A DNA stretch of 64,000 nt from Xylanimicrobium pachnodae JCM 13526 = NBRC 107786 (GTDB lineage: Bacteria > Actinomycetota > Actinomycetes > Actinomycetales > Cellulomonadaceae), in the NCBI GenBank assembly GCA_001592145.1, contig BCWJ01000005.1, positions 62,001-126,000 on the forward strand, given 5' to 3'. This document shows, one piece after another, positions 8,501 through 16,966 of this stretch. The number at the start of each line of letters is the position of its first letter. The stretch's first letter is position 1. Below the pieces are notes generated by a model. That model did not search any database and was not told where the DNA came from. It worked only from the letters and a program-made list of their open reading frames with translations. The translations under genes and the position numbers were made by a program.

Positions 8501-11500
8501 GGCGCTGCTGCGTCCGCAGTTCGGTGGTGACGACGTCGTCCGGCCGCTCGGGACGGACCCGAGCGCGGCAGCATTCGGTGAGATCGCCTTCACCGCGCCG
8601 GGCACGTACGTGTACACGATCACCGAAGTGGACGGCAACGAGCCCGGGGTCTCGTACTCCGGTGCCGAGTACACCTGGACCGTCACCGTGACGGACAACG
8701 GCACGGGGACGCTCACGGCCACCGACACGCTGACCAAGGTGCGTAACGACGCCGGTGTCACCGTGTCTGAACCCGCGGCCACCGCGGTGTTCACGAACCT
8801 CTACTCGCTTGACTCGGAGACGGGCAACCTGCAGGCCACCAAGATGGTCGAGGACCGGACCCAGCCGGGCGACCCGCACCGTGCCCCGACCCTCGAGCAC
8901 GACTTCTTCTACTGGTACCTCGCCAGCAGCTCGGCCGACGCGCCGGCGGCGCCGCGGTTCCCGGGTGACCTGACGCAGGTCACGGTGTCGACGTCGGGCT
9001 CGAGCGTGGTCTCACCGGACCTGACGTTCGGTCAGGAGCACGTGGGGTACACGTACTACTACGCCGTCAAGGAGCTCCCGAACGCGGCTCACCAGGGCGT
9101 CATCTACGACACGTCGGCGTACATCTACCGGCTCGAGGTGCTCGGGGCGTCGTCCGACGCCGAAGACGCGCCGCAGGTCCAGGTGGTCTCCTCGCGCTGC
9201 AAGACGGAGGCCTCGGCGATCGTGAACGGGCAGGTGCCGCAGGGTTGCACCTTCTCGGAGAACACGGAGACGTTGTTCCTCAACGTCTACGAGGCTGCCC
9301 CCGGAACCGCGGAGCTGGGGGGCACCAAGACGCTCAGCGGACGCCCCTGGGCCGACGGTGACGCGTTCACCTTCGACCTCATGGCGAACAACGCCGCGAC
9401 CGACGCGGCCATCGATGCCGGGATCGTGATCATGCCCTACGCGAAGTCCCTCGAGGTCGTGGCTGCCGACCAGACCGGCGGTACCGCAGCGTTCCTGTTC
9501 GACGCCGTCACCTTCACGAAGCAGGGCGAGTACCAGTTCCGAGTCGTGGAGCGTGCCTCGGGCCTGCCGGACGTGGTGGACGACCTGCACCCGGCGGTAT
9601 ACGACGTGGTCGTGACCGACCCCGATGTGGACGGTGACCTGGACGTCGCCGTGACGGTGCGTGGCGGCGACGCTGCCACGACGTTCACCAACCGGTGGGT
9701 GTCTGCGAGCACGTACAGCGGCGTCGACCTGGTGAAGGTGCTGCCGGAGCGTGACCTGCGCTGGAACGAGTTCTCGTTCACGGTCACCGCTAACGACCCG
9801 GAGTCGGCCGCGCGGCTGAACGTCCCCGCGGAGGGCGTGACCGTCACCAACGGTGAGAACCACGGTGACGTCTCGCTGGCCACGGTCCTGGGCCCGGTGA
9901 CCTTCACCCAGGCCGACCTGGACCGCACGTTCACCTACACGGTGGTGGAGAACAACACCGGGCTGGGTGGGGTCACCTACGACCCCGCCGTGCACACGGT
10001 GACGATCACTCCGGTGTACGACGCCGAGGACGGTGTGCTGGACGTCATCACCACGGTCGACGGAGAGGTGCAGTACTCCACGCTGGCCGGTGACACGCCC
10101 CTCATCACGTTCACCAACCACTACGCCGCCACGTCGACGACCGTGACGCTGTTCGGGGCTCCGTTCGAGCTCTCGAAGACGATCGACGGGCGTGACTGGG
10201 CGGAGGGTGACGCGTTCACCTTCCAGTTGTCGGCCGTGACCGAGGGCGCCCCGCTGCCGGAGCCGACGACGGTGGTGGTGACGGAGGCGAACGCCGGTGG
10301 CTTCAGCTTCGGTGAGGTCACCTTCGAGGAGGTCGGCACGTACGTGTACGAGGTGCGCGAGGTCACCCCTGACCAGGCGGACCCGAACATGACGTACGAC
10401 CAGCGTGTCGCGCGGCTCACGGTGACGGTGGCCGATCCGGGTGAGGGCGAACTGGTGGCGACGTCGGTCGTCAGCAACGCTGATTTCGTCAACCGGTACG
10501 TGCCCACCACCTGGACGCTGAGCAAGTCGAGCGACCAGGATGCGGCGGTCGCCCCGGGTACGGAGATCACCTACACGATCACTGCCGCCGACACGTCGGA
10601 TGCTGGTGCTGCACCGGTGACGAACGTGGTGATCACGGACGACCTCTCGGACGTCCTGGGCGCCGACGACGCGCGCAAGGCGGAGTGGGTCGGCTTCGTG
10701 GGTGAGCCTGCGGGCGCCGTGTTCGACGGCACCACCCTCACGTGGACGCTGGACGAACTGTCCGGGGAGCAGACGCTCTCCTACACGGTGAAGGTCACCG
10801 ACGACGCCCACGGCGTGACCCTGCGCAACGTGGTCACGGGCATGGGCAACGTCGGCGAGGACGGTCAGGGCGACACTCCGCCGGAGGCCTGCGTGGCAGG
10901 CACTGACGCGGCGAACGAGCCCGGCTGCTTCACCGTCCACTCGACGGCGCCGGCCTGGACCATCGAGAAGTCGAGCCCGACGGCGGCGAAGGTCGCGCCG
11001 GGTGAGACGGTCGAGTACCAGGTGGACGTCACGTTCCTGGGCGACGAGGGCACCAACATCCCGGGCGTCGTCGTCGTCGATGATCTGGCGGACGTGCTGG
11101 CCAATGCCCAGTTCAACAAGGGGTCGATCGTCGTGTCGGCCGGTTCGGCGGAGCCCGCGGAGGACGGCACGCTCGTCTGGACGATCGGCGACCTGTCCGC
11201 CGATGCGACGCTGACCTACTCGGTGACGGTGAACGCGGATGCGTTCGGTGTGGACCTGGTCAACGTGGTCACCGGTTCGGGTGGCGAGGACACGGACGAC
11301 GACGGCACGGGTGACGACACCCCGCCGCTGGCGTGCGTGGACGGCGAGGAGGAGCAGTGCTCCACCACGCACTCGACGGACCCGACGTGGACGCTCACGA
11401 AGTCGAGCGACGACCCGGACGGCAAGGCGGTCCCTGGCCAGCTCATCACCTACACGCTGACCGCCACCGTGACCGGTGAGGTGCACGGCACGGTGCCGAA

Positions 11501-12494
11501 CGTGGTCATCACGGACGACCTGTCCGGGGTGCTGGGCCACGGTGAGCTCATCAAGGGTTCGCTTGAAGCCAGCCAGGGAGACCTGGTGGAGGACGGCGAG
11601 ACGCTGGTGTGGACCATCGACCCCCTGGAGGAGGTGGCTACCGCCACGTACACCGTGAAGGTGGCGGCGGACGCCTACGGCGTCGACCTGGTCAACGTGG
11701 TCACCGGCTCCGGTGGCCCGGACGACGACGGCAACGGTGAGGGCGACAACCCGCCGACCTCCTGCGCCGCCGACGTGGAGGACGTCGACGACCAGTGCAC
11801 CACCACGCACACCGTCGACCCGACGTGGACGCTCGCCAAGACCAGCGACGACCCGGACGGCAAGGCCGAGCCCGGTCAGGTCATCACCTACACCCTCACG
11901 GCCACGCCTCTGGGCGAGAACGTCGATGCGCTGACCGGCCTGGTCATCACCGACGACCTCTCCGACGTGGTCGCCGACGGCAAGGCGACGTTCGAGGCGA
12001 TCCTCGGCGACGACGTGAACGCCGTGCTGAACGAGGAGGGCACCGCCCTGGTCTGGACGCTTGACGGGCTCCCCGAGACCGCCACGCTCCAGTACACGGT
12101 GCGGGTCGCGGACGACGCTCACGGGGTCACCCTGCGCAACGTGGTGACCGGCACCAGCGTCGACGGGAACCTCCCGCCGGCCACGTGTGCCGCACCCGAG
12201 CTGATGGACCCCGCGACCCTGGACGTGACGCCCATGGCGCTCGACAGCCAGGCGCTGGAGTTCGTCGACGAGGAGTGCTCGACGGTGCACGTGACCGACC
12301 CGGTGGACCCGGCTGACCCGGCTGACCCGGCCGACCCGGCCGCGAAGCCGGGAACGACGGCCAAGGCGGTCACCGGTGGTGACGTGCTGCGGAACCGTAC
12401 CGGTCTCCTGTGGACCGCTGGCGTGCTGCTGGTGGGTGGCCTCGCCGCCCTGGTCCCGGTGCTGCGGCGCCGTCGGAACGGGGGTCTCAACTGA
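5538..12494 (+). CDS. Giant VWA/pilin-like cell-surface protein
   Basis: About 2,318 residues. The signal peptide is residues 1-30. A von Willebrand A domain begins near residue 122, with an intact metal-site motif DVSGS at 129-133. The middle holds a series of Cna-B/FctA-like isopeptide pilin domains (recurring GRxWxxGDxFTF, GTYVYxVxE and FTNxY). From about residue 1,650 come at least five DUF11-like repeats of roughly 140 residues (WTLxKSSDxxxxxxPGxxxTYTL ... NVVITDDLSDVL ... LRNVVTG), often ending in Cys pairs. The C terminus is a DPADPADP linker, KAVTGG, a hydrophobic helix and RRRRN. A start at 5538 is chosen over 5520 for its strong SD. It is probably a stalk or adhesin displayed at the envelope, anchored by the adjacent sortase or held in the membrane. 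Confidence 0.9.
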   Translation: MRLKRVISATTAAVLALLGTVAVGVSATAEPEAMAWKTVVDPETHHEYPGAGGQDAAAWFNSTSHAGRVWTDKSVFDQTVTAKPGDENEGARPVVVEPGQLAVALSALGATRHVTSEIPTPIDVVLVLDVSGSMAFCTTSSGNCNTASTYQNSRAYAMAQAVNTAIDVILTDNPENRIALTRFSSGSGVMQSLGTPRVLSNSTGETPEYVRLEHSDQTTLRLRYVDDSGSEVRETITGGTNTQLGLYTGMNILATQTAAEVTGDNQRLPNVVLLSDGQPTYSATATDWWAPGTGYQGPGSGSYYGNGFKAAMTASYLKNKITAVYGSTDNPIQIDPRVYTVGLGITGLSGNDLDLAMATLDPKANFGNTTGSMFRSFNSAFATYLSGGTPTVTVNANSGQNSSAGVNYLVGQVPQGDSNQVTDLRYNDAFYAPVTKDDLVDVFTEIAKQIVAPVGNPPTETEQGSAGTSGHVTFTDPLGQFMEVERIDQLTFCSVQGEDPDTCELATFTPTGSTNTATSTGSIDSYTFTGSYAANEIYGTSNVGDIKVTVERFTDPAIGDTVTVKIPASLLPLRNSYIEENVNGEPTSMEVTVSHPVHVYYVVEPKDGVVDSLGDPYALNEVYAGAGDALAQYVRSNTVGGRVQFFSNDFTAAASGNTAKTTAIFTPAEQNLFYRFGENTTLYKDADLQQTFTQAEWNALDDDTTVYYVFNSYVREGGNATSVRPDPVLLQTTKTLLEAPGKDVEVQGRKLIVVDNAMTAPKGMRDFSGRATNLDHVKCDALSWVDGVPSCNTTRAAAANDTGTAELARSTAYIGQSVVVSLGNNGLLSAPVPGTLTISKEVAYATGLNPNLDQTFDFTVTFGGSVTEGATFPYSVYAQSDLTTPLEGRSGTVGSGGTIQLKHGEIAEVSGLPHDADYTVSEVTPLPSGYTLTSPSGPVTGTVTVPQETPDRAAFVNTYAPAATPAVATPTIQKVLDGENWQAGDVFQALLRPQFGGDDVVRPLGTDPSAAAFGEIAFTAPGTYVYTITEVDGNEPGVSYSGAEYTWTVTVTDNGTGTLTATDTLTKVRNDAGVTVSEPAATAVFTNLYSLDSETGNLQATKMVEDRTQPGDPHRAPTLEHDFFYWYLASSSADAPAAPRFPGDLTQVTVSTSGSSVVSPDLTFGQEHVGYTYYYAVKELPNAAHQGVIYDTSAYIYRLEVLGASSDAEDAPQVQVVSSRCKTEASAIVNGQVPQGCTFSENTETLFLNVYEAAPGTAELGGTKTLSGRPWADGDAFTFDLMANNAATDAAIDAGIVIMPYAKSLEVVAADQTGGTAAFLFDAVTFTKQGEYQFRVVERASGLPDVVDDLHPAVYDVVVTDPDVDGDLDVAVTVRGGDAATTFTNRWVSASTYSGVDLVKVLPERDLRWNEFSFTVTANDPESAARLNVPAEGVTVTNGENHGDVSLATVLGPVTFTQADLDRTFTYTVVENNTGLGGVTYDPAVHTVTITPVYDAEDGVLDVITTVDGEVQYSTLAGDTPLITFTNHYAATSTTVTLFGAPFELSKTIDGRDWAEGDAFTFQLSAVTEGAPLPEPTTVVVTEANAGGFSFGEVTFEEVGTYVYEVREVTPDQADPNMTYDQRVARLTVTVADPGEGELVATSVVSNADFVNRYVPTTWTLSKSSDQDAAVAPGTEITYTITAADTSDAGAAPVTNVVITDDLSDVLGADDARKAEWVGFVGEPAGAVFDGTTLTWTLDELSGEQTLSYTVKVTDDAHGVTLRNVVTGMGNVGEDGQGDTPPEACVAGTDAANEPGCFTVHSTAPAWTIEKSSPTAAKVAPGETVEYQVDVTFLGDEGTNIPGVVVVDDLADVLANAQFNKGSIVVSAGSAEPAEDGTLVWTIGDLSADATLTYSVTVNADAFGVDLVNVVTGSGGEDTDDDGTGDDTPPLACVDGEEEQCSTTHSTDPTWTLTKSSDDPDGKAVPGQLITYTLTATVTGEVHGTVPNVVITDDLSGVLGHGELIKGSLEASQGDLVEDGETLVWTIDPLEEVATATYTVKVAADAYGVDLVNVVTGSGGPDDDGNGEGDNPPTSCAADVEDVDDQCTTTHTVDPTWTLAKTSDDPDGKAEPGQVITYTLTATPLGENVDALTGLVITDDLSDVVADGKATFEAILGDDVNAVLNEEGTALVWTLDGLPETATLQYTVRVADDAHGVTLRNVVTGTSVDGNLPPATCAAPELMDPATLDVTPMALDSQALEFVDEECSTVHVTDPVDPADPADPADPAAKPGTTAKAVTGGDVLRNRTGLLWTAGVLLVGGLAALVPVLRRRRNGGLN

Positions 12495-12533
12495 CTCACC
12501 GATTTCTGATCGCACCCTGACCACTCCCTGACC

Positions 12534-12581
12534 AGGCCGACCGGTGCTCGCGTCGTCACAGACGCGGGCGCCGGTCGGCCT
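12534..12581. terminator. Hairpin between convergent genes
   Basis: AGGCCGACCGG (12534-12544) pairs perfectly with CCGGTCGGCCT (12571-12581), with further GCGTC/GACGC pairing inside. It lies between the surface-protein gene and the convergent iron-transport operon, so it may end transcription both ways. No clear T-run is present. Confidence 0.55.
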
Positions 12582-12715
12582 GTGCCGTTCGGACGCGGGA
12601 CGCGCGTCGCGGTGTGTCACGCGAAACCGTTGGCGGTGGGCGAGACGATGGATGTGGGCACCTCGCGCGTGCTCCGCATCGCCGAGCCCACGTAGCCCGG
12701 AGTCGTGGCGGGCGC

Positions 12716-13474
12716 TCAGCCGTAGTACAGCGCCACGGGCCGCCCGTCGATCTCGCGCACGTCCACCGTGGTGTCGTACACGGCGCGCAGCACGTCGGGT
12801 CGCATGATCTGGTCGCGGGCGGCGTCGGCGACGATGCGGCCGTCGCGCAGGGCGACGATGCGGTCGGCGTAGGTGGCGGCGAAGTTGATGTCGTGGAGCA
12901 CCACGATGACGCGGCGACCCAGCTCGTCGGCCATGCGTCGCACGAGCTTCATGATCTCGGTCATGTGCCGCAGGTCCAGGTTGTTCAGGGGTTCGTCGAG
13001 CAGCACGTACTTGGTGTCCTGGGCGAGCACCATGGCGATGAAGGCGCGCTGGCGTTGCCCGCCGGAGAGCTCGTCGAGGAACCGGTGCCGGTACTCGTCC
13101 AGGGACAGGTAGTCGATGGCGCGGTCGATGTGCTCGCGGTCGGCGACGGTCAGCCGCCCGCGGGAGTGGGGGAACCGGCCGAGCTCCACGATGTCCTGCA
13201 CGGTCAGGCGGGCCACGATGTGGTTGTCCTGCCGCAGCACGGCCAGGGTCTTGGCGAGCTGCGCCGACGGCGTGGAGCGCACGTCGCGGCCGTCGACGTC
13301 GACGCGTCCGGCGTCGGGGTGCAGGAGCCGGCCGACGAGCCCGAGCAGCGTGGACTTGCCCGCCCCGTTGGGGCCGATGAGCGCGGTGATGCCCTCGCCG
13401 CCGAACGAGACGGAGACGTCGTCGAGCACCGTGGTGCGGCCGTAGCGCTTGGTTGCGCCGTGCAGGGTGATCAT
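12716..13474 (-). CDS. Iron-siderophore ABC transporter, ATP-binding protein
   Basis: A 252-residue cytoplasmic ATPase that powers uptake of ferric siderophores. Walker A is GPNGAGKST (about residues 34-42), Q-loop LRQDNH, signature LSGGQRQR (137-144), Walker B YVLLDEPLNNLD, and the switch His in VVLHDINFAA. It is closest in style to the FepC/YclP subfamily. The ATG at 13474 overlaps the stop of the upstream permease gene (ATGA), implying translational coupling. It is the last gene of a four-gene operon that begins with a lipoprotein under apparent DtxR control. Confidence 0.95.
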   Translation of the reverse strand: MITLHGATKRYGRTTVLDDVSVSFGGEGITALIGPNGAGKSTLLGLVGRLLHPDAGRVDVDGRDVRSTPSAQLAKTLAVLRQDNHIVARLTVQDIVELGRFPHSRGRLTVADREHIDRAIDYLSLDEYRHRFLDELSGGQRQRAFIAMVLAQDTKYVLLDEPLNNLDLRHMTEIMKLVRRMADELGRRVIVVLHDINFAATYADRIVALRDGRIVADAARDQIMRPDVLRAVYDTTVDVREIDGRPVALYYG

Positions 13475-14523
13475 CGTGCGCCCTTTCTGAGCACCAGGGT
13501 GAGGAAGAACATCCCGCCGGCGAACTCGATGACGGTGGAGAGCGTCGCGGTGAACGCGAACACGCGCTCGAGCACCAGCTGCCCGCCGAGCAGGCAGATG
13601 ACGGCGAGCAGGGCGGCGGTGGGCACCGTGAACCTGTGCCGGAACGTCCCCGCGTACGAGTAGGCGAGGTTGGCGACGATCAGCCCGAAGAACAGGATCG
13701 GGCCCACCAGCGCGGTGGAGGCGGCCACCATGACGGACACCATCGTGAACAGGAGCATCACGGTGCGGCGGTGGCTGACGCCCAGGCCGATGGCGGCGGG
13801 CTCGCCCAGGGTGAGCACGTCGAGGGTGGGCAGCAGGGGGATCAGGGCGGCGCAGGCGAGGGCCACGAGCACGGCCGTGAGGGCCAGCAGGGTGCGGTCG
13901 GGGCGGGTCAGGGACGCGAACCCGGCGTCGCTGAGCACCTGGAACGCGACGGGGTCCAGCATGCGCTGCATCCACTCGGTGAAGCTGCGGAACAGGGTGC
14001 CCAGCACGATGCCGACCAGCAGCATGAGGTGGATGGAGCGCCGCTTGCCGCCGAACAGCCACGTGAACAGCACCACGGAGAACGCCACCATGACGGCCAC
14101 CTGGATGCCCCACAGCACCAGCGGGTCGAACCGCAGGAACGACGTGGCTCCCGCGGTGAACACGATGACGGTGGAGATCAGCAGGTAGAACGCGTCGAAC
14201 CCCATGATCGACGGGGTCAGGATCCGGTTCTGCGTGATGGTGTGGAACACAACGGTCGAGACGCCCACGGCGGTGGCCACCACGAGCATCGCCGCGAGCG
14301 TCAGCCCCCGGATCTTCAGCGCGTAGGCGAGCGAGCCGGGCACGTCGGTCAGCAGGTACAGCCCCGCCAGCACGACGACGACGACGCCGAGCAGCGCGAT
14401 GCGCAGGCCCCGCCGATCCCACCAGCGGGACCACCAGCGGGCCGCCCGTGGTGTCAGCGGCGACGTCGTCGGCGGTGTGGTGACGACGGCGACGTCGGGC
14501 GGGGAGGTGGGTTCAGTGAGCAC
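13471..14523 (-). CDS. Iron-siderophore ABC transporter permease (second)
   Basis: A 350-residue FecCD-type membrane protein with a 40-residue polar N terminus and about nine hydrophobic segments. The family-typical region LTLGEPAAIGLGVSHRR, the coupling helix that contacts the ATPase, is visible around residue 235. GPILFFGLIVANLAYSY follows. The GTG at 14523 overlaps the end of the other permease by 11 bp. The order binding protein, permease, permease, ATPase matches YclQNOP-type importers for catecholate or petrobactin-like siderophores; the ligand itself is not determined by sequence. Confidence 0.92.
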   Translation of the reverse strand: MLTEPTSPPDVAVVTTPPTTSPLTPRAARWWSRWWDRRGLRIALLGVVVVVLAGLYLLTDVPGSLAYALKIRGLTLAAMLVVATAVGVSTVVFHTITQNRILTPSIMGFDAFYLLISTVIVFTAGATSFLRFDPLVLWGIQVAVMVAFSVVLFTWLFGGKRRSIHLMLLVGIVLGTLFRSFTEWMQRMLDPVAFQVLSDAGFASLTRPDRTLLALTAVLVALACAALIPLLPTLDVLTLGEPAAIGLGVSHRRTVMLLFTMVSVMVAASTALVGPILFFGLIVANLAYSYAGTFRHRFTVPTAALLAVICLLGGQLVLERVFAFTATLSTVIEFAGGMFFLTLVLRKGAR

Positions 14524-15538
14524 GGCTCCCCCGTCGCAGCAGCAGCCAGAGGAACAAGCCCGCGCCGACGACGCCGACGATGACGGACAGGGGGATCTCG
14601 TACGGGTAGCGCAGGGTGCGGGCCAGGATGTCGCAGGCGACGACGAAGCCGGCGCCGAGCGCGGCGACCCACCCGATGGAGCGGCGCACGTTGTCGCCGA
14701 TGATGAGGCTGACCACGTTGGGGACCACCAGGCCCAGGAACGGGATGACCCCGGCCGTGACGAGCACCGCAGCGGTGGACACGGCGATGACCACCATGCC
14801 GGCGGCGACGACGCGGCGGTAGTTCAGCCCCAGGTTGGTGGCGAACTCCTCGCCGAGCCCGATGACGGAGAAGCGGTCGGCGGCGACCCACCCGACCACA
14901 CCCATGGCACCGGCCACCCACAGGAACTCGTAGCGCCCGGCCATGACGCCGGCGAAGCTGCCCTGCGTCCACTGGCCCAGGGACTGCAGCAGGTCGCGGC
15001 GGTAGGCGATGAACGTGGTGACCGCGGCGACGATGCCGCCCAGCATGATGCCGACCAGCGGCACGAGCACGAGCTGGCGGGTGGGCACGGCGCGGATGAT
15101 GCGCAGGAACACCCAGGTGCCCGCCAGGCCGAACACGGCGGCGACGCCCATCTTGCCCACCAGGGCCATGCCGGGCCACCAGATGAGGGTGACGAGCATG
15201 CCCAGGGTGGCGAACTCGCTGACCCCGGTGGTGCCCGGCTCGACGAACCGGTTGCGCACCAGCATCTGCATGATGAGCCCGGAGATCGCCAGGGAGGCGC
15301 CCGACAGGAGCAGGGCGAGGGTGCGCGGCACCCGGCTGACGGCGAGCACGAACAGGGCGCGCTCGTCGGCGCCGCCCGTCAGCACGGTCCACGGCGAGAC
15401 GTCGGAGACGCCGATGAACAGGCTGGTGGCCGCGAGGACCACCAGGGCGACGCCGACGGCCACCCCCGCCCCGGTGCGCGCGGGCTGCGCCGTGCGGGCG
15501 GGTGCGGGGGTGGCCGCGGTGGCGGCGACGGTGGTCAC
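14513..15538 (-). CDS. Iron-siderophore ABC transporter permease (first)
   Basis: A 341-residue FecCD-type permease with about nine transmembrane segments. Landmarks are SRVPRTLALLLSGASLAISGLIMQMLVRNRFVEP (the RLPR-type start of the family), GEEFATNLGLNYRR (coupling region) and TAGVIPFLGLVVPNVVSLIIGDN. It starts with GTG at 15538, 31 bp after the stop of the binding-protein gene, and overlaps the second permease. The two different permeases presumably form a heterodimeric channel. Confidence 0.93.
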   Translation of the reverse strand: MTTVAATAATPAPARTAQPARTGAGVAVGVALVVLAATSLFIGVSDVSPWTVLTGGADERALFVLAVSRVPRTLALLLSGASLAISGLIMQMLVRNRFVEPGTTGVSEFATLGMLVTLIWWPGMALVGKMGVAAVFGLAGTWVFLRIIRAVPTRQLVLVPLVGIMLGGIVAAVTTFIAYRRDLLQSLGQWTQGSFAGVMAGRYEFLWVAGAMGVVGWVAADRFSVIGLGEEFATNLGLNYRRVVAAGMVVIAVSTAAVLVTAGVIPFLGLVVPNVVSLIIGDNVRRSIGWVAALGAGFVVACDILARTLRYPYEIPLSVIVGVVGAGLFLWLLLRRGSRAH

Positions 15539-15569
15539 TGCGGCCGCCGCGGGGCCGTCCGTGCGGGGC

Positions 15570-16595
15570 TCACTGGGCCGCGACCTGCAGCACGTCGTCG
15601 ATCATGATCTGCGTGGTGTCGAGCCCGCCGAACACGATGTACCAGGCCGTCGGGTTCAGGTAGCGGACGTGGTCCTGCTGCGCGGCCGTGGTGCGGTCCA
15701 CGATCTCGTTGTCGAGCACCGCTGCGGCCGGCTGGGCGCCCTCCGTGCCGATCGCCGCGTCCCGGTCCACGACCCAGAGCCACTGCGGGTCGTGCTCGAG
15801 CAGGAACTCGAACGAGATGGGCTCGCCGTGGGTGGCCGCCTTGATGTCGTCGAGCACGGGTTCGACGCCGAACACGTCGTAGATCAGGCCGCCGCGGGCG
15901 CCGCGCGGGTCGTTGCCCGTGTTGGGGGACAGGGCGCTGAGCTGCCCGCCGGAGACCATGATGGCCAGCCCGGTGCCGCCCGCCTCCTGCACGGCCGCCT
16001 TGGCCTCGTCGATCCCGGCCTCCAGGTCGGTCAGCGTTTCCGCGGCCTTGTCCTCCGCGCCCAGCACCTTGCCCAGGAAGGTGGTGTTCGCCTCCAGCGT
16101 GTCCAGGTAGGAGCCGCGCAGGCTCAGGTCCACCGTGGGTGCGATCTCGTTGAGGTCCTTCCACAGCCCCGCGGAGCGACCGCCGATGACGATGAGGTCG
16201 GGCTGCTGGGCCTCGATGGCCACCAGGTCGGCCTCGAACAGGGTGCCCGCGTTGAAGGCGTCGTCGGCCAGGTAGCCCTTGAGGTAGTCGGGCACCGAGT
16301 CCAGGGGCGCGCCCGCCACCGTGCCGCCCAGCGCGCCGATGGTGTCCAGGGCTGCCATGTCGAACACGACGATCGTCTCGGGGTGGGTGGGCACCTCGAC
16401 GGTGGTCTCCTCGTAGACCGGGTCGGCGTCCTCGCCCGTGGCGGTGTTGCGGTCCCAGGTGTAGGACACCGACGTCGCGGCCGCCTGGTCCTTGGGCGCG
16501 CTCTCGCCGGCGGTGGAGCCGGACGCGCACCCGGCCACGGTCAGGGCGAGGACGGCGAGCGCCGAGGCGACGGCGGCCGATCGGGTTCTGGGCAT
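15570..16595 (-). CDS. Iron-siderophore ABC transporter, substrate-binding lipoprotein
   Basis: A 341-residue lipoprotein. Its signal sequence ends in the lipobox LTVAGC, so Cys23 would be acylated and the protein tethered outside the membrane. The mature part has the FepB/YclQ fold signatures TIVVFDMAALDTIGALG (near residue 75), QPDLIVIGGRSA and NPTAWYIVFGGLDTTQIMIDDV at the C terminus. It captures the ferric siderophore and passes it to the permease pair. It is the first gene of the operon and lies directly below two tandem DtxR-like boxes, so low iron should switch it on. Confidence 0.94.
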   Translation of the reverse strand: MPRTRSAAVASALAVLALTVAGCASGSTAGESAPKDQAAATSVSYTWDRNTATGEDADPVYEETTVEVPTHPETIVVFDMAALDTIGALGGTVAGAPLDSVPDYLKGYLADDAFNAGTLFEADLVAIEAQQPDLIVIGGRSAGLWKDLNEIAPTVDLSLRGSYLDTLEANTTFLGKVLGAEDKAAETLTDLEAGIDEAKAAVQEAGGTGLAIMVSGGQLSALSPNTGNDPRGARGGLIYDVFGVEPVLDDIKAATHGEPISFEFLLEHDPQWLWVVDRDAAIGTEGAQPAAAVLDNEIVDRTTAAQQDHVRYLNPTAWYIVFGGLDTTQIMIDDVLQVAAQ

Positions 16596-16660
16596 GGGTG
16601 TGACGCTCCTTCATCCGCGCGGTGGCGCGGCGTGTCGACGGGGCTGCAGGGGCAGGTGAC

Positions 16661-16703
16661 TTAGGTAAGCCTTGCCTACTGCGGGTGAGGTTAGCCTCAC
16701 CTT
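16661..16703 (-). promoter_or_regulatory. Two tandem DtxR/IdeR-like iron boxes
   Basis: TTAGGTAAGCCTTGCCTAC (16661-16679) matches most of the 19-bp DtxR consensus. A second site, GTGAGGTTAGCCTCACCTT (16685-16703), contains the perfect palindrome GTGAGG-TTAG-CCTCAC. Both lie 66-108 bp upstream of the siderophore-binding lipoprotein, where an iron-loaded repressor would block transcription. Confidence 0.8.
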
Positions 16704-16893
16704 GCCTCGCCGAAGGAGGGGTGTCTCAGCGAATGAGATATGCCGCGAGATGTTGGCCGCGCCCGCACCGCCCGTGGCGCGCCGCGCCCGGTTCGCCTGG
16801 CTGCATCAGATGCCTGGGAGTCGTTGCATCGGATGACTGATAGGCGACGTCTTGCCTAATGGCGAGGAGTGCGCCCCGGCCCGGTAACCACAG

Positions 16894-16935
16894 CGGCTCG
16901 GGGCGGGCCACCGTTCGGTGACTCGCCCCGAGCCG
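16894..16935 (-). terminator. Probable xylB terminator
   Basis: CGGCTCGGGGCG (16894-16905) and CGCCCCGAGCCG (16924-16935) form a perfect 12-bp stem with an 18-nt loop, 31 bp past the xylB stop. A T-run is missing, as is common in very GC-rich genomes. Confidence 0.65.
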
Positions 16936-16966
16936 TCGCATGTCCGCACCGCGCGGCGCCGTCCGG

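Noticed and set aside
9012-12620. 1,202-residue open frame on the minus strand opposite the surface-protein gene
   Set aside because: It is an antisense shadow: extremely Arg/His/Val-rich, no domains, no SD, and fully inside a well-supported gene whose repeats explain its length.
16840-16858. A third DtxR-like site (TAGGC...TGCCTA)
   Set aside because: Only the outer bases match the consensus and no gene start is near; kept out of the iron-box call.
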